From Aliihoeflea sp052435735 (GTDB taxonomy: Bacteria > Pseudomonadota > Alphaproteobacteria > Rhizobiales > Rhizobiaceae): a DNA stretch of 64,000 bases. The position numbers and the translations under genes were made by a program. Positions within the stretch are counted from its first letter, which is position 1. Every line of letters starts with the position of its first letter. Shown piece after piece: positions 28,855 to 36,287 of the stretch. The stretch covers positions 186,001 through 250,000 of the forward strand of contig JBQVNB010000003.1 in NCBI GenBank assembly GCA_052435735.1. The letters are read 5' to 3'. The notes under the pieces were generated by a model. The model made no database searches. It was given only the letters and a program-made list of their open reading frames with translations, and was not told the origin of the DNA.

Positions 28855-29478
28855 ATGGGTGGATCTTCGAGATCACTGCGATTGCTTGCGGTCGCGATTC
28901 TGGCAGGCGCTCTCGCGCCGGCCCTGCCGGCATCAGCGATGCCTGGCTCGGGCGCCGCGATGCAGGTCGGCGGCCTCACCTCGCAGCCGATCGGCCATTA
29001 CGATCTGTGCCAGCGCAGCCCCGGCGAGTGCTCGATCCGTCCGATCGATCGCGGACCCTTGCCGGTCGACAATGCGCTGTGGCGCAAGATCGACCACATC
29101 AACCGCTCGGTCAACGAAGCCGTTTCGCCGCGTAGCGACCTCGAAATCTACGGGCGCGACGAATGGTGGGCCTATCCGGTCAACGGCGTCGGCGACTGCG
29201 AAGACTACGCGCTCGAAAAGCGCAAGCGTCTGGCCGAAGCCGGCGTCTCCTTGTCCAACATCCTCCTGACCGTCGTGCGCAAGCCCGACGGCGAAGGCCA
29301 TGCCGTCCTGACCGTGCGCACCGATCGCGGCGATTTCATCCTCGACAATCTGAACAATGACCTGCGCCCCTGGTACTCGACGGGTTACAAGTTCCTGAAG
29401 CGCCAGGCGTCGAACCATACCGGTCACTGGGTCACGCTGCGCGAAGACCGCAACATGCTGGTCGGCGCGCTGCAATAG
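28855..29478 (+). CDS. bacterial transglutaminase-like cysteine protease (BTLCP, DUF920), exported
   Basis: About 207 residues: a signal peptide (SLRLLAVAILAGALAPALPA), then the short conserved block GLTSQPIGHYDLCQR, the catalytic Cys in VGDCEDYALEKRKRL, the His in GHAVLTVRT and the Asp in FILDNLNND. Family members include LapG, a c-di-GMP-controlled periplasmic protease, and many rhizobial proteins of unknown target. The start at 28855 is preferred over a GTG at 28831, because the CtrA-type site ends at 28817 and leaves little room for a promoter before 28831. No LapD partner is next to it. Confidence 0.85.
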   Translation: MGGSSRSLRLLAVAILAGALAPALPASAMPGSGAAMQVGGLTSQPIGHYDLCQRSPGECSIRPIDRGPLPVDNALWRKIDHINRSVNEAVSPRSDLEIYGRDEWWAYPVNGVGDCEDYALEKRKRLAEAGVSLSNILLTVVRKPDGEGHAVLTVRTDRGDFILDNLNNDLRPWYSTGYKFLKRQASNHTGHWVTLREDRNMLVGALQ

Positions 29479-29860
29479 GGGCCCATCCGGGATGGCTTCC
29501 AGCGCGATCCGACGAAGCGGGCATCCGATCCGGGTAACCGTCCTGATCGACCGCACAACGCGAACCCCGTCCGGTTCGCGCCCTTGTTCTGAACCGGCAT
29601 CTGCCGATAGGGCATCGCGTTGCGGCACATCCGCCAAACACGACACCCGCCGCCCGCTTCGCGCTCTGTGACCGATGCGCATTTTCCGGAGGAAACAGCC
29701 GCAGACGGTCGTCACCGGCCGCGCGGCTGGGTGAGCCAGATAGCGCTGTCAAAGACAACTGTCGCGCAGCGCTACCCCACCCTGGCGGGCTCCGAGCGGG
29801 TGCCTATCAGCGTGACCTGTTAGGTTCCTCCCTTCGTCAACACCGCGCCGCCACGGCCAA
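29479..29860. other. 382-base stretch without a supported gene
   Basis: Between the BTLCP gene and the 3' end of comM. It contains one hairpin (29559-29580: CGCGAACC/GGTTCGCG around CCGTCC), which may end the BTLCP transcript although no strong T-run follows. Open frames here are short and have no recognisable product. Confidence 0.5.
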
Positions 29861-30754
29861 CTACGCCGCAGCCGCCAGCCTTTCTCCGGCCATCCGGTAG
29901 GAAATCGCTTCTGCCAGATGGATGCGCGCGACCGTCTCGGCGCCGTCGAGATCGGCCAGTGTGCGCGCGACCTTGAGCACGCGATGATAGGCGCGCGCTG
30001 AAAGGTTGAGCTTCTCACTCGCGTCTCGCAACAGCGCGGCGCCGGCTGCGTCAGGCGCGGCGACGCTCTCGATCAAGCCGGCGCTGCAATGTGCGTTCGT
30101 CGTCGCCGACGGGAGCCCGAGCGCGGCGTAGCGCTCCGCCTGCAATCGGCGCGCGGCAGCGACGCGCGTCCTGACCGCTTCGCTCTTCTCGGCCCGCCCG
30201 GGCGCGATCAGGTCGGAGGCACTGACGGCCGGTACGTCGATCCTCAAATCGATGCGGTCGAGGAGAGGTCCGGAAATCCGCGCCTGATAGTCGGATTGGC
30301 ATCGCGGCCCGCGGGCGCAACGATGGCCCGGCTCGCCCGCCATGCCGCACCGGCAGGGGTTCATCGCCGCGACGAGCTGGATGCGCGCAGGATAGGAGAC
30401 GCGGTGATTGGCGCGCGCAATGACGCTTTCGCCGTTCTCGATCGGCTGGCGCAGCGAATCGAGCACCACCGGCTGGAATTCCGGAAATTCGTCGAGGAAG
30501 AGAACGCCATTATGCGCCAACGAGACCTCGCCGGGCCGCGCTCGCAATCCGCCGCCGACCATCGCCGCCATCGAGGCCGAATGATGCGGGCTGCGAAAGG
30601 GCCGCCGATCCGAGAGCTTGCCGCCGGCCAGTTCCCCGGCGATCGATGCGATCATCGAGACCTCCAGCAGTTCCTTCGGCGCCAGCGGCGGCAGGATCGA
30701 TGGCAGGCGCTGCGCCAGCATCGACTTGCCCGAGCCGGGCGGCCCGATCATCAG
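29861..30754 (-). pseudogene. comM: comM 3' part (AAA+ and Mg-chelatase domains), cut off from its 5' part by a 12-kb insertion
   Basis: About 298 codons of a YifB/ComM-family ATPase, starting right at Walker A (MIGPPGSGKSMLAQRLP). Walker B (VLFLDEFPEF), the sensor region and AMNPCRCG are intact, and the C-terminal ChlI-type domain (KLNLSARAYHRVLKVARTLADLDG) is complete. The N-terminal Lon-like domain is missing here and lies at 42910-43552. The open frame continues into the island to 30910, but that leader is not comM sequence. ComM is a hexameric branch-migration helicase for DNA uptake. This half has no native start, so the gene is very likely inactive. Confidence 0.93.
30751..30754. repeat. 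left copy of the 4-bp direct repeat (tcag) flanking the comM island
   Basis: The same four bases occur at 42910-42913 at the other comM junction. One copy is needed to rebuild comM in frame, so they look like a target-site duplication. The bases before them differ (atcag here, gtcag there), so a 5-bp duplication with one later change is also possible. Confidence 0.75.
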
Positions 30755-30985
30755 CATGCTTCGCCTGCCCGCGCCACCTGGGTCGCATGGCGTCATCGCA
30801 TCGAGTTTGGGGGTATCCGACTCAAGGGCACGTCGCTGCGGAAGTCCAATCGCTGCCGGAATGGCCGCTTTGTAGCTCCGCCACCCAGAAGCGGTCAGGC
30901 AGGAAATCACCCCGAAGACGCCGGTTCTAAGGAGAGCTAGACCGCAAGGTCTTGCCGCGACGCTATGGCCAGCGCTGATACCAGC

Positions 30986-31291
30986 TCATTGGGGATAGGT
31001 TTCGTAGGTGAGAACGTCACCGGTCTTCGATGCTTTGAGGCCTGCCGCAGCTATTTTCTCGCGATGACCGGCAATAGCGCCTTTCGTAACGTAGAGACCG
31101 CACTGTTTGCTGAACGCACCATAGCCCGCGATGATCCTGTTCCCGGAACTGAAGCCAGGCATCCCATACTGAATGACTTCTTCAGCGTCCGGAAGAGTAC
31201 GCTTCAACTCCCCGCGAACGTGCGCAAGCTGTGATCGGAGAGCTTCCGGGGCAGCGGCGATGTAGGCATCGTGGTCAAGAAATTCGGTCAT
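30986..31291 (-). CDS. DUF1801 (YdhG/YdeI-like) family protein
   Basis: 101 residues beginning MTEFLDHDAYIAAAPEALRS, with PDAEEVIQYGMPGF, the aromatic patch of the family, then GLYVTKGAIAGHREKI and a GDVLTYETYP end. This compact fold is similar to that of frataxin-like YdhG proteins. Function is not established. GGAGG lies seven bases before the ATG at 31291. The TGA of a short upstream frame overlaps this ATG, so it may have been translationally coupled to a gene that is now lost. It is the first gene inside the island. Confidence 0.78.
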   Translation of the reverse strand: MTEFLDHDAYIAAAPEALRSQLAHVRGELKRTLPDAEEVIQYGMPGFSSGNRIIAGYGAFSKQCGLYVTKGAIAGHREKIAAAGLKASKTGDVLTYETYPQ

Positions 31292-31419
31292 GCCTGATCC
31301 TCCGCGAAGGGTCGCGCTGTCGCAAGCCCGGCGGTGTTTGCTTTGGCGCATATGCCTTCCAGGACCCGCCAGTCCGCTGCCCACCACGGTCTTGCCGTTG
31401 GCGCCTCACGGTCGTCGGT
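31288..31419 (-). pseudogene. possible C-terminal remnant of a gene formerly coupled to the DUF1801 gene
   Basis: A 43-codon frame (ends ...ARPFAEDQA then TGA) runs from just inside the 16-bp inverted repeat to an ATGA overlap with the DUF1801 start. It contains WWAADWRVLEGICAKAN, which looks like a real helix, but it has no start codon. A stop (31420-31422) lies just upstream, touching the repeat. This would fit a gene cut by an insertion at the repeat. It could also be chance. Confidence 0.3.
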
Positions 31420-31422
31420 CTA

Positions 31423-31438
31423 GGAAATGATTTTCTAA
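31423..31438 (+). repeat. 16-bp inverted repeat, left copy (GGAAATGATTTTCTAA)
   Basis: Found once more as an exact reverse complement at 42556-42571. Both copies read GGAAATGATTTTCTAA toward the inside, as terminal inverted repeats of a transposon would. No matching target duplication is visible beside them (GTCTA on the left, CACAG on the right). Confidence 0.7.
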
Positions 31439-31810
31439 GGCCCGTACGGGGCCGACTACGGACGGTCCGTTTCTGGTCGAGGGGAACGCCGACAATCGGT
31501 CTATAACCCTATTGTTGCCGTTTCGGCCGCTAGCTATGGCAGGAAGCGGCCCGCGGGGAGAAATAGTAAAATTCTCTTTGAGGGTTAGAAGAGCTCTTGA
31601 ACGCGCACTCCTGCCGACTGCTCCAGACGGACACGCCAGAAGGCGTGAAGTCTGGTATTTTGCGATGATCTGGTACGCCGTTCGCCCGTTTCTAAGAGAT
31701 GGTCTTTGTGTATCCGCTCCAAAAAGGGATGGTCTGCTGTACGCTCGGGCTCTGAGCTTTCGATGAGGCTGCTGCCGAGGCCGTTACTGACTTGTGGGAT
31801 GTTTGCCGTG
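31439..31810. other. 372-base stretch without a supported gene
   Basis: AT-richer than the surrounding chromosome. It starts with an imperfect palindrome (GGCCCGTACGGGGCC, 31439-31453) and includes AAGAGCTCTT (31589-31598). It presumably holds the promoter of the DctP-like gene. Short open frames here show no recognisable product. Confidence 0.45.
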
Positions 31811-32905
31811 ATGAAAATGTCTAGCCGCATCCGCGCTGCTTTGGGCGGTGTCGCGCTCACCTACTGCATCTTCGCAGCGGCGCCAGCTGCCACCCAGGAT
31901 GACGTCGTGCATTGGCGCATGAACAGCCTGCTCTATCCGAAGCTTTTCGGCGAGGCGGGAGAACGCTTCGCGGAGATAGTGCGGCGTCTGTCAGGCGGCA
32001 GCTTCGTCATTGAGGTGCACGACCGTCTCGTGCTCGATCAGGACACGTTCGATGCATTGGAGGCGGGCCTGGTTGATGCGGCGTGGGGATCAGCCGGCCA
32101 TCACGGCCGCGAAGACTCGGCGCTGACGATTTTCACCGGATTCCCCTTCGGCCCTGATCCCGCAGGCTTTACGGCCTGGATGCAGATCGGAGGCGGCGCC
32201 GAGGCGCTCCAGGCCATCTATGATCGCCACGGCATGAAGAGCCTCTATTGCGGAATCCTTCCGGCGGAAGGCGGTGGCTGGTTCCTCGCTCCGATCGAAA
32301 GCGTCGATGATCTTGGCGGACTGTCGATACGCAGCTTCGGCTATGGTGCGCGCGTGCTGCAAAGGCTCGGTGTTGTGCCGTATGAGCTGCCAGCGCAGGA
32401 AATCCGGCAGGCATTCGAGACCGGTCTGATCGATGCCGCAGAGTTCTCCCTACCATCGATCGACGCGGACCTCGGCATCGCGGAGGTTGCGAAACACCTT
32501 TACTTTCCAGGCTGGCAGCAGCCTGTCACCTCGCTGGAGATCCTGATGCCAGAGCGGCGGTGGGAAGTGCTTTCGGATCGTCACCAGGCGGTGATCGAGG
32601 CCGCCTGCGGCGACATGCTGTCCTGGACGGCACCGGCGGCGGTGGAGAAGCAGATCGAGGCTCTCCAGCAATTTCGCCAGATGGGTGTCGAGTTCCACCA
32701 GTGGCCGGACGATGTACTCGTGGAAATGCGCGAGGCCTGGGAGGACATCATCGCGGAGGATGTTGAAGGCGACCCGCTGCTGGCCGGTGCGTGGAGCGAC
32801 TATCTGGACTTCCGCGAGCGCTATGGCGACTGGCAGTCGCGCTCCTCGACGGGCTGGACCGGCTCAGCCCGGCATGCCAGCAAGCCTCAGCCCCTCAAGG
32901 ACTAG
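31811..32905 (+). CDS. orphan TRAP-type (DctP) substrate-binding protein in the comM island
   Basis: About 364 residues with a signal peptide from MKMSSRIRAALGG to about ATQ. The fold signals of DctP are present: an early strand (VVHWRMNSLLYPKLFGEA), VLDQDTFDALEAGLVDAAWG, a WFLAPIESVDDLGGLSIR block with the arginine, and ETGLIDAAEFSLPSID. It is diverged from the two chromosomal DctP proteins in this window. No DctQM genes accompany it. Its 3' end overlaps the convergent winged-helix/TPR gene by 42 bases. The start at 31811 gives the best signal peptide; ATGs at 31763 and 31799 are alternatives. Confidence 0.8.
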   Translation: MKMSSRIRAALGGVALTYCIFAAAPAATQDDVVHWRMNSLLYPKLFGEAGERFAEIVRRLSGGSFVIEVHDRLVLDQDTFDALEAGLVDAAWGSAGHHGREDSALTIFTGFPFGPDPAGFTAWMQIGGGAEALQAIYDRHGMKSLYCGILPAEGGGWFLAPIESVDDLGGLSIRSFGYGARVLQRLGVVPYELPAQEIRQAFETGLIDAAEFSLPSIDADLGIAEVAKHLYFPGWQQPVTSLEILMPERRWEVLSDRHQAVIEAACGDMLSWTAPAAVEKQIEALQQFRQMGVEFHQWPDDVLVEMREAWEDIIAEDVEGDPLLAGAWSDYLDFRERYGDWQSRSSTGWTGSARHASKPQPLKD

Positions 32906-34093
32906 GTCAAGACCCGCCTCTTCGGCGAAACCGTCGAAGGATTGCGCCACAGCGGCCAGGCTCTGTTCGGGACGATGGCGGTGGGCGGCTCTTACCACCC
33001 CGGTGGCCTCCTCGATCCGGCCAGCGTGGGCAAGGCTTGCGGCAAAAAGCCAACCCGACCACCAGCGCGCATGGGCAAACGTCCCGGCCCCGTGAAGAGG
33101 ACCCAGCATTTCTGCCGCAAGAGCCGCCTGGCCTGACAACAAATAGCTGAGCCCCGCAACCTGGCGGTGCCATTCTGGGGGATTTGCCGTCAGGCGCAAG
33201 GCCTGCTCCACCGTGGCTACCGCCTCCTTCGGTCGTCCCGTCAACGCCAGCGCCTGGGCCAGAACCGCGAGATTGTCAGGGTTGGCAGGGTTGATGGTTA
33301 CGGCCGCCCGCGCGTTCGCAAGCGCATCGATCGGTGATCGCAGCTCCTGGAAGGGTGCCAGCAGCCGCATCTCCGCCAGCAGACGATGGGAGCGGTCGCT
33401 TCCGCCCAAGGCGACAGAGCGCTCCACGAGTTCGAGAGCCCGCACCATCTCCCGGCGTCCACCTCCCCAGGCCAGATGCTGAACTTCAAGCCAGTAGGTG
33501 AGACCGAGGCTAGCGAGCGCGTTCGGCTTGGCGGGATCCTCCGCCACCGCCTGCTCGAGTATCCGTCTTGCCTGCTCATTGTCAGCGCGTCGCCGCCAGT
33601 CGCGTGCCGCGAGCAAGGCCTCTGCCTGTTCGAGAAGCGGAACGGCCCCGGGTCCTGCATCGGGTACATGACGATGGGCAGCCCCCCACACACCTGCGGC
33701 GGCTACGAGCAATCCCGCCGCCAATCCACCCGCGAGCAATTTCCAGGCTCGCTTGGAAGGCGGCGCCGATGACGTCCGCGCTTTTTCCGGAGCAATTAGA
33801 ATGTAGCCTCGTCGCGGCACCGTGCGCAGCAGCCGCGGCCCTTCCGCTCCGAGCGCACGCCGGATGTCCGTCACGCAATGTGCAAGCGAGTCATCGGAAA
33901 CAAAGACGCCTGGCCACGCCTTTTGGACAAGCTCATCCTTGGTGACCAGCTCGCCAGGACGCTCGCACAAAAGTTCCAGCACCCGATAGGACTTCGGCCG
34001 GAGGAAGTGCTCAGCCCCCGCCTCGTCCTCCAAGCAGCCGCGCCTGCGGTTCAGAACAAATCCTCCGAAGCGCGTCTTTACGCTATCAATCAT
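32864..34093 (-). CDS. CadC/ToxR-like membrane-bound winged-helix regulator with TPR repeats
   Basis: About 409 residues. Residues 1-100 are an OmpR-type winged helix (RPKSYRVLELLCERPGELV, DDSLAHCVTDIRRALG, RTVPRRGYIL). A single membrane helix follows near residues 116-140 (LLAGGLAAGLLVAAAGVWGA). The C-terminal 260 residues are periplasmic TPR-like repeats (LASLGLTYWLE, NLAVLAQALALTGRPKEAV, AASLAHAGRIEEA). This is the one-component layout in which a periplasmic domain controls DNA binding. The 42-base tail overlap with the DctP-like gene suggests that the pair may be linked, for example a binding protein feeding the sensor. Confidence 0.82.
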   Translation of the reverse strand: MIDSVKTRFGGFVLNRRRGCLEDEAGAEHFLRPKSYRVLELLCERPGELVTKDELVQKAWPGVFVSDDSLAHCVTDIRRALGAEGPRLLRTVPRRGYILIAPEKARTSSAPPSKRAWKLLAGGLAAGLLVAAAGVWGAAHRHVPDAGPGAVPLLEQAEALLAARDWRRRADNEQARRILEQAVAEDPAKPNALASLGLTYWLEVQHLAWGGGRREMVRALELVERSVALGGSDRSHRLLAEMRLLAPFQELRSPIDALANARAAVTINPANPDNLAVLAQALALTGRPKEAVATVEQALRLTANPPEWHRQVAGLSYLLSGQAALAAEMLGPLHGAGTFAHARWWSGWLFAASLAHAGRIEEATGVVRAAHRHRPEQSLAAVAQSFDGFAEEAGLDLVLEGLRLAGMPG

Positions 34094-34225
34094 GTCGGCC
34101 TCCAAGGCCGTTCACATGACGAATTGTAGCACATTTTCAGCCATCATTCAGGGTTCTGTCATGACTTGATGCACCGCTCGGCAGACGCTCCTCGATCAAC
34201 ACAGTAAACAGTCGAGGATGCCGCC

Positions 34226-34729
34226 GTGCGCATTGTTGCCGCCATACCCGTCGTCGCCGCTTTGTGGTTCGCCACCACCGCACACGTCACAAGCGCCGAG
34301 GTCAAACTACCGCCTTCATTGCTCCACGTCATCGAGATGTGGCTTTCCGCAAATTTCGACCTCCCACCTGCGGCGAACGCTCCTGGCCTCGCAACGCTTC
34401 CGGCCTCCAAGCTCGTAGAAATCCGCTACGGTCTTGCCAGCGGCGTTGCACCCGGCGATGTGGTCGCTGCTTATGATGACGCCAGCCGCACGATCTTTTT
34501 CCAGGACGGCTGGAGCGGCTACAGTCCTGAAGAGCTGTCCGCGCTCGTCCACGAGATGGTCCACCATTTGCAGGCATCGGCCGACATGGTTTTCGCCTGC
34601 CCTGGTGAGAGGGAAGTGCTGGCCTACCGGGCACAGGACGCATGGCTCCGACTCTTCGGCACTGATCTTGAGAGCGCCTACAGCATCGATCGGGGAACCG
34701 TGCTCGTTGCCACCGCTTGCACGCATTGA
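34226..34729 (+). CDS. exported HExxH-containing protein (DUF6647-like)
   Basis: 167 residues with a signal peptide (IVAAIPVVAALWFATTAHVT). The motif VHEMVHHLQ is a zincin-type HExxH site, preceded by a strand (RTIFFQDGWSGYS) and followed by CPGEREVLAYRAQDAWL, with a likely third metal ligand (Glu). Two cysteines may form a disulfide. The start is a GTG at 34226 preceded by GAGGA. A metallopeptidase is possible, but the small size and lack of wider peptidase features make this tentative. It lies in the left block of the island, with no operon partner. Confidence 0.65.
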   Translation: MRIVAAIPVVAALWFATTAHVTSAEVKLPPSLLHVIEMWLSANFDLPPAANAPGLATLPASKLVEIRYGLASGVAPGDVVAAYDDASRTIFFQDGWSGYSPEELSALVHEMVHHLQASADMVFACPGEREVLAYRAQDAWLRLFGTDLESAYSIDRGTVLVATACTH

Positions 34730-35049
34730 GACGGTGCGAACCACCAAATCTTACTTTGCAAGGCGACGAGCGATAAGTATTCAGCGTCTAAGCACGTCTA
34801 TTTGCTTACCCAGCTTCATTAACTCTGCAGGCACAGCTGCGCAGTGATTGCCGTACAGCCGCGAGCCCATGGCAACGACCAAGGCATCGTCCGCCTTAGG
34901 ATTTCGGGCGGAGAGGACGGGCCCACCACAAGCCAAGAGCGACGGCGACCGTCGAGACCGCAGCAATCAATGCGACGGCGCGGAGCCTCATTCGATGCAT
35001 CCAGGATCGCTCGTGCTCCAGGTTGCAGCGCTTTTCTGGCCCGAACAGG
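34730..35049. other. 320-base stretch with at most one very small gene
   Basis: Lower in GC than the flanking copper block. Apart from the possible 34-residue membrane peptide at 34896-35000 nothing is supported here. Confidence 0.45.
34896..35000 (-). CDS. possible small single-helix membrane peptide
   Basis: 34 codons (MHRMRLRAVALIAAVS followed by TVAVALGLWWARPLRPKS). It has a basic start, a 16-residue hydrophobic helix and a basic end, the pattern of a type II membrane peptide. The frame lies 50 bases downstream of the methyltransferase stop on the same strand. A GGAGC upstream is too far for a confident ribosome site. No homologue is recognised, so this may be chance. Confidence 0.3.
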   Translation of the reverse strand: MHRMRLRAVALIAAVSTVAVALGLWWARPLRPKS

Positions 35050-35676
35050 TCAAGCCGCCCTCGCCAGCACGCTGAACTGGAACGCCTGCATCAACCCCGA
35101 AGGGGTCTGATGCTCATGACGCACACCGTTCACGAGCCTGAACCATGGCCCCAGCGTCTCGACAAGGGTCTCAGGGCTGTAGCGCTGCACTGGCAGCCCG
35201 CTGCAACGTTTCGGGCCGTCAAGGGCGAAGGTCGCGATGATGGCGTGTCCGGTATCTGAAAGAGCGGCGTCGAGCGTCTCGACATAGGCGGCGCGGTCCG
35301 CCTTGTCGGTGAGGAAGTGGAAGGCTGCGCGGTCATGCCAGACGTCATATCGCCGTCCGGGCTCCCAGGTCGTTACATCGGCAACGATCCACTCGACGCG
35401 ATCGGCCTCGCGGCCCATCGCAGCCTGGGACCGGACAATCGCCTCGGCAGAAAGGTCAAGGACAGCGACGTGCCCGAATCCCAGCCGAAGAGCATGGGCG
35501 GCGAGGCGTGCCGCCCCGCCACCCACGTCGATCAATGAATCCTTCGGTCCCGGCAAGACCTTGATCAGATCCAGCGAGACCGTCGGTGTCTCCTCGAACC
35601 AGCTGACGCCGGCCTCGCCCTTTTGGACATAGGCGTCGTCCCAATGGTGGCGGTCGATGGGATCGCCGGCGTTCAC
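35050..35676 (-). CDS. class I SAM-dependent methyltransferase
   Basis: 208 residues beginning with GTG at 35676, seven bases after AGGAGG. Motif I is SLIDVGGGAARLA near residue 48, the acidic end of strand 2 is AVLDLSAEAI, and the DVWHDRAAFHFLTD block is seen in a group of small-molecule methyltransferases. The N-terminal HHWDDAYVQKGEAGVSWFEE block also fits this group. Substrate unknown. It lies 11 bases after the DUF305 gene on the same strand, and so is probably read from the CueR-type promoter at 36187-36217. Confidence 0.82.
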   Translation of the reverse strand: MNAGDPIDRHHWDDAYVQKGEAGVSWFEETPTVSLDLIKVLPGPKDSLIDVGGGAARLAAHALRLGFGHVAVLDLSAEAIVRSQAAMGREADRVEWIVADVTTWEPGRRYDVWHDRAAFHFLTDKADRAAYVETLDAALSDTGHAIIATFALDGPKRCSGLPVQRYSPETLVETLGPWFRLVNGVRHEHQTPSGLMQAFQFSVLARAA

Positions 35677-35687
35677 ACCAAGTCCTC

Positions 35688-36101
35688 CTAATTGCCGTTC
35701 TTCTCCAGCCAAGCCTGCATTTCCGCGATCTCGCGTTCCTGCGCGCCGATGATCGCCTCGGCCAGAGCCTTCGTTTCCGGGTCGGTGCCATGTTCGAGCG
35801 CGACCTTCGCCATATCGATCGCACCCTGGTGATGGGGGATCATCTTGAGGCGGAAGTCGACGTCGGCATTGCCCGTGTATTCGACGGCCATGCCCTGCAT
35901 CATGTCCATATCGGCCTGCTTGTAGGCTTTGGTGGATTCGGAGTCGTCCTCGGCGGGCATCATCGATTCCATCATGGACTGCATCTGGTCCATGTTCATC
36001 ATCATGCCGCCCCCATGGGCACCGTGGTTCATCTGCGCCCAGGCGACTGCTGCCACCGTGGTCAGCGCGGCTGCCGCCGCGATCGTCTTCAACGTCTTCA
36101 T
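35688..36101 (-). CDS. exported DUF305 family protein (copper-associated), Met/His-rich
   Basis: 137 residues with a signal peptide (AWA cleavage near residue 22). The mature N-terminus is rich in Met and His (MNHGAHGGGMMMNMDQMQSM). The DUF305 signature MIPHHQGAIDMAKVALEHG follows, with the paired His and late helix IIGAQEREIAEMQAWL. Metal-binding, ferritin-like four-helix bundles of this family are common in copper-resistance loci. AAGGAG precedes the ATG at 36101. Its promoter is the minus-strand TTGACC/dyad element at 36187-36217, so copper control is likely. Confidence 0.88.
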   Translation of the reverse strand: MKTLKTIAAAAALTTVAAVAWAQMNHGAHGGGMMMNMDQMQSMMESMMPAEDDSESTKAYKQADMDMMQGMAVEYTGNADVDFRLKMIPHHQGAIDMAKVALEHGTDPETKALAEAIIGAQEREIAEMQAWLEKNGN

Positions 36102-36186
36102 GGTAGTCTCCTTCGACATCCTGCCGGGGACCGTCGGCGATACGCGCGGGCGGGCCTGGACTCCGTCCGGGGGACGGCATGTGACC

Positions 36187-36217
36187 AATGTCCGCCTTCC
36201 AGCAAGTGGAAGGTCAA
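36187..36217 (-). promoter_or_regulatory. CueR/MerR-type promoter for the DUF305-methyltransferase genes
   Basis: On the minus strand TTGACC (36217-36212) is the -35 box, followed by a 19-base spacer that contains the dyad CTTCCACTTGCTGGAAG (36212-36196), and GACATT as a possible -10 (36192-36187). The long spacer filled by a dyad is the mark of MerR-family promoters. Confidence 0.75.
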
Positions 36218-36231
36218 GCCCGAGATAGTGC

Positions 36232-36262
36232 TTGACCTTCCAGTGACTGGAGGCGCGAACGT
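36232..36262 (+). promoter_or_regulatory. CueR/MerR-type promoter for copA
   Basis: TTGACC (36232-36237) is followed by the dyad CTTCCAGTGACTGGAGG (36237-36253) and then a weak -10 near 36257-36263. It is back to back with the minus-strand promoter at 36187-36217, so one regulator can switch both directions. Confidence 0.75.
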
Positions 36263-36287
36263 ACGCCAACTGGAACCGGAGGCAACG

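Noticed and set aside
31512..31766. Small plus-strand frame ahead of the DctP-like gene
   Set aside because: No ribosome site, basic low-information product, overlaps the probable promoter region.
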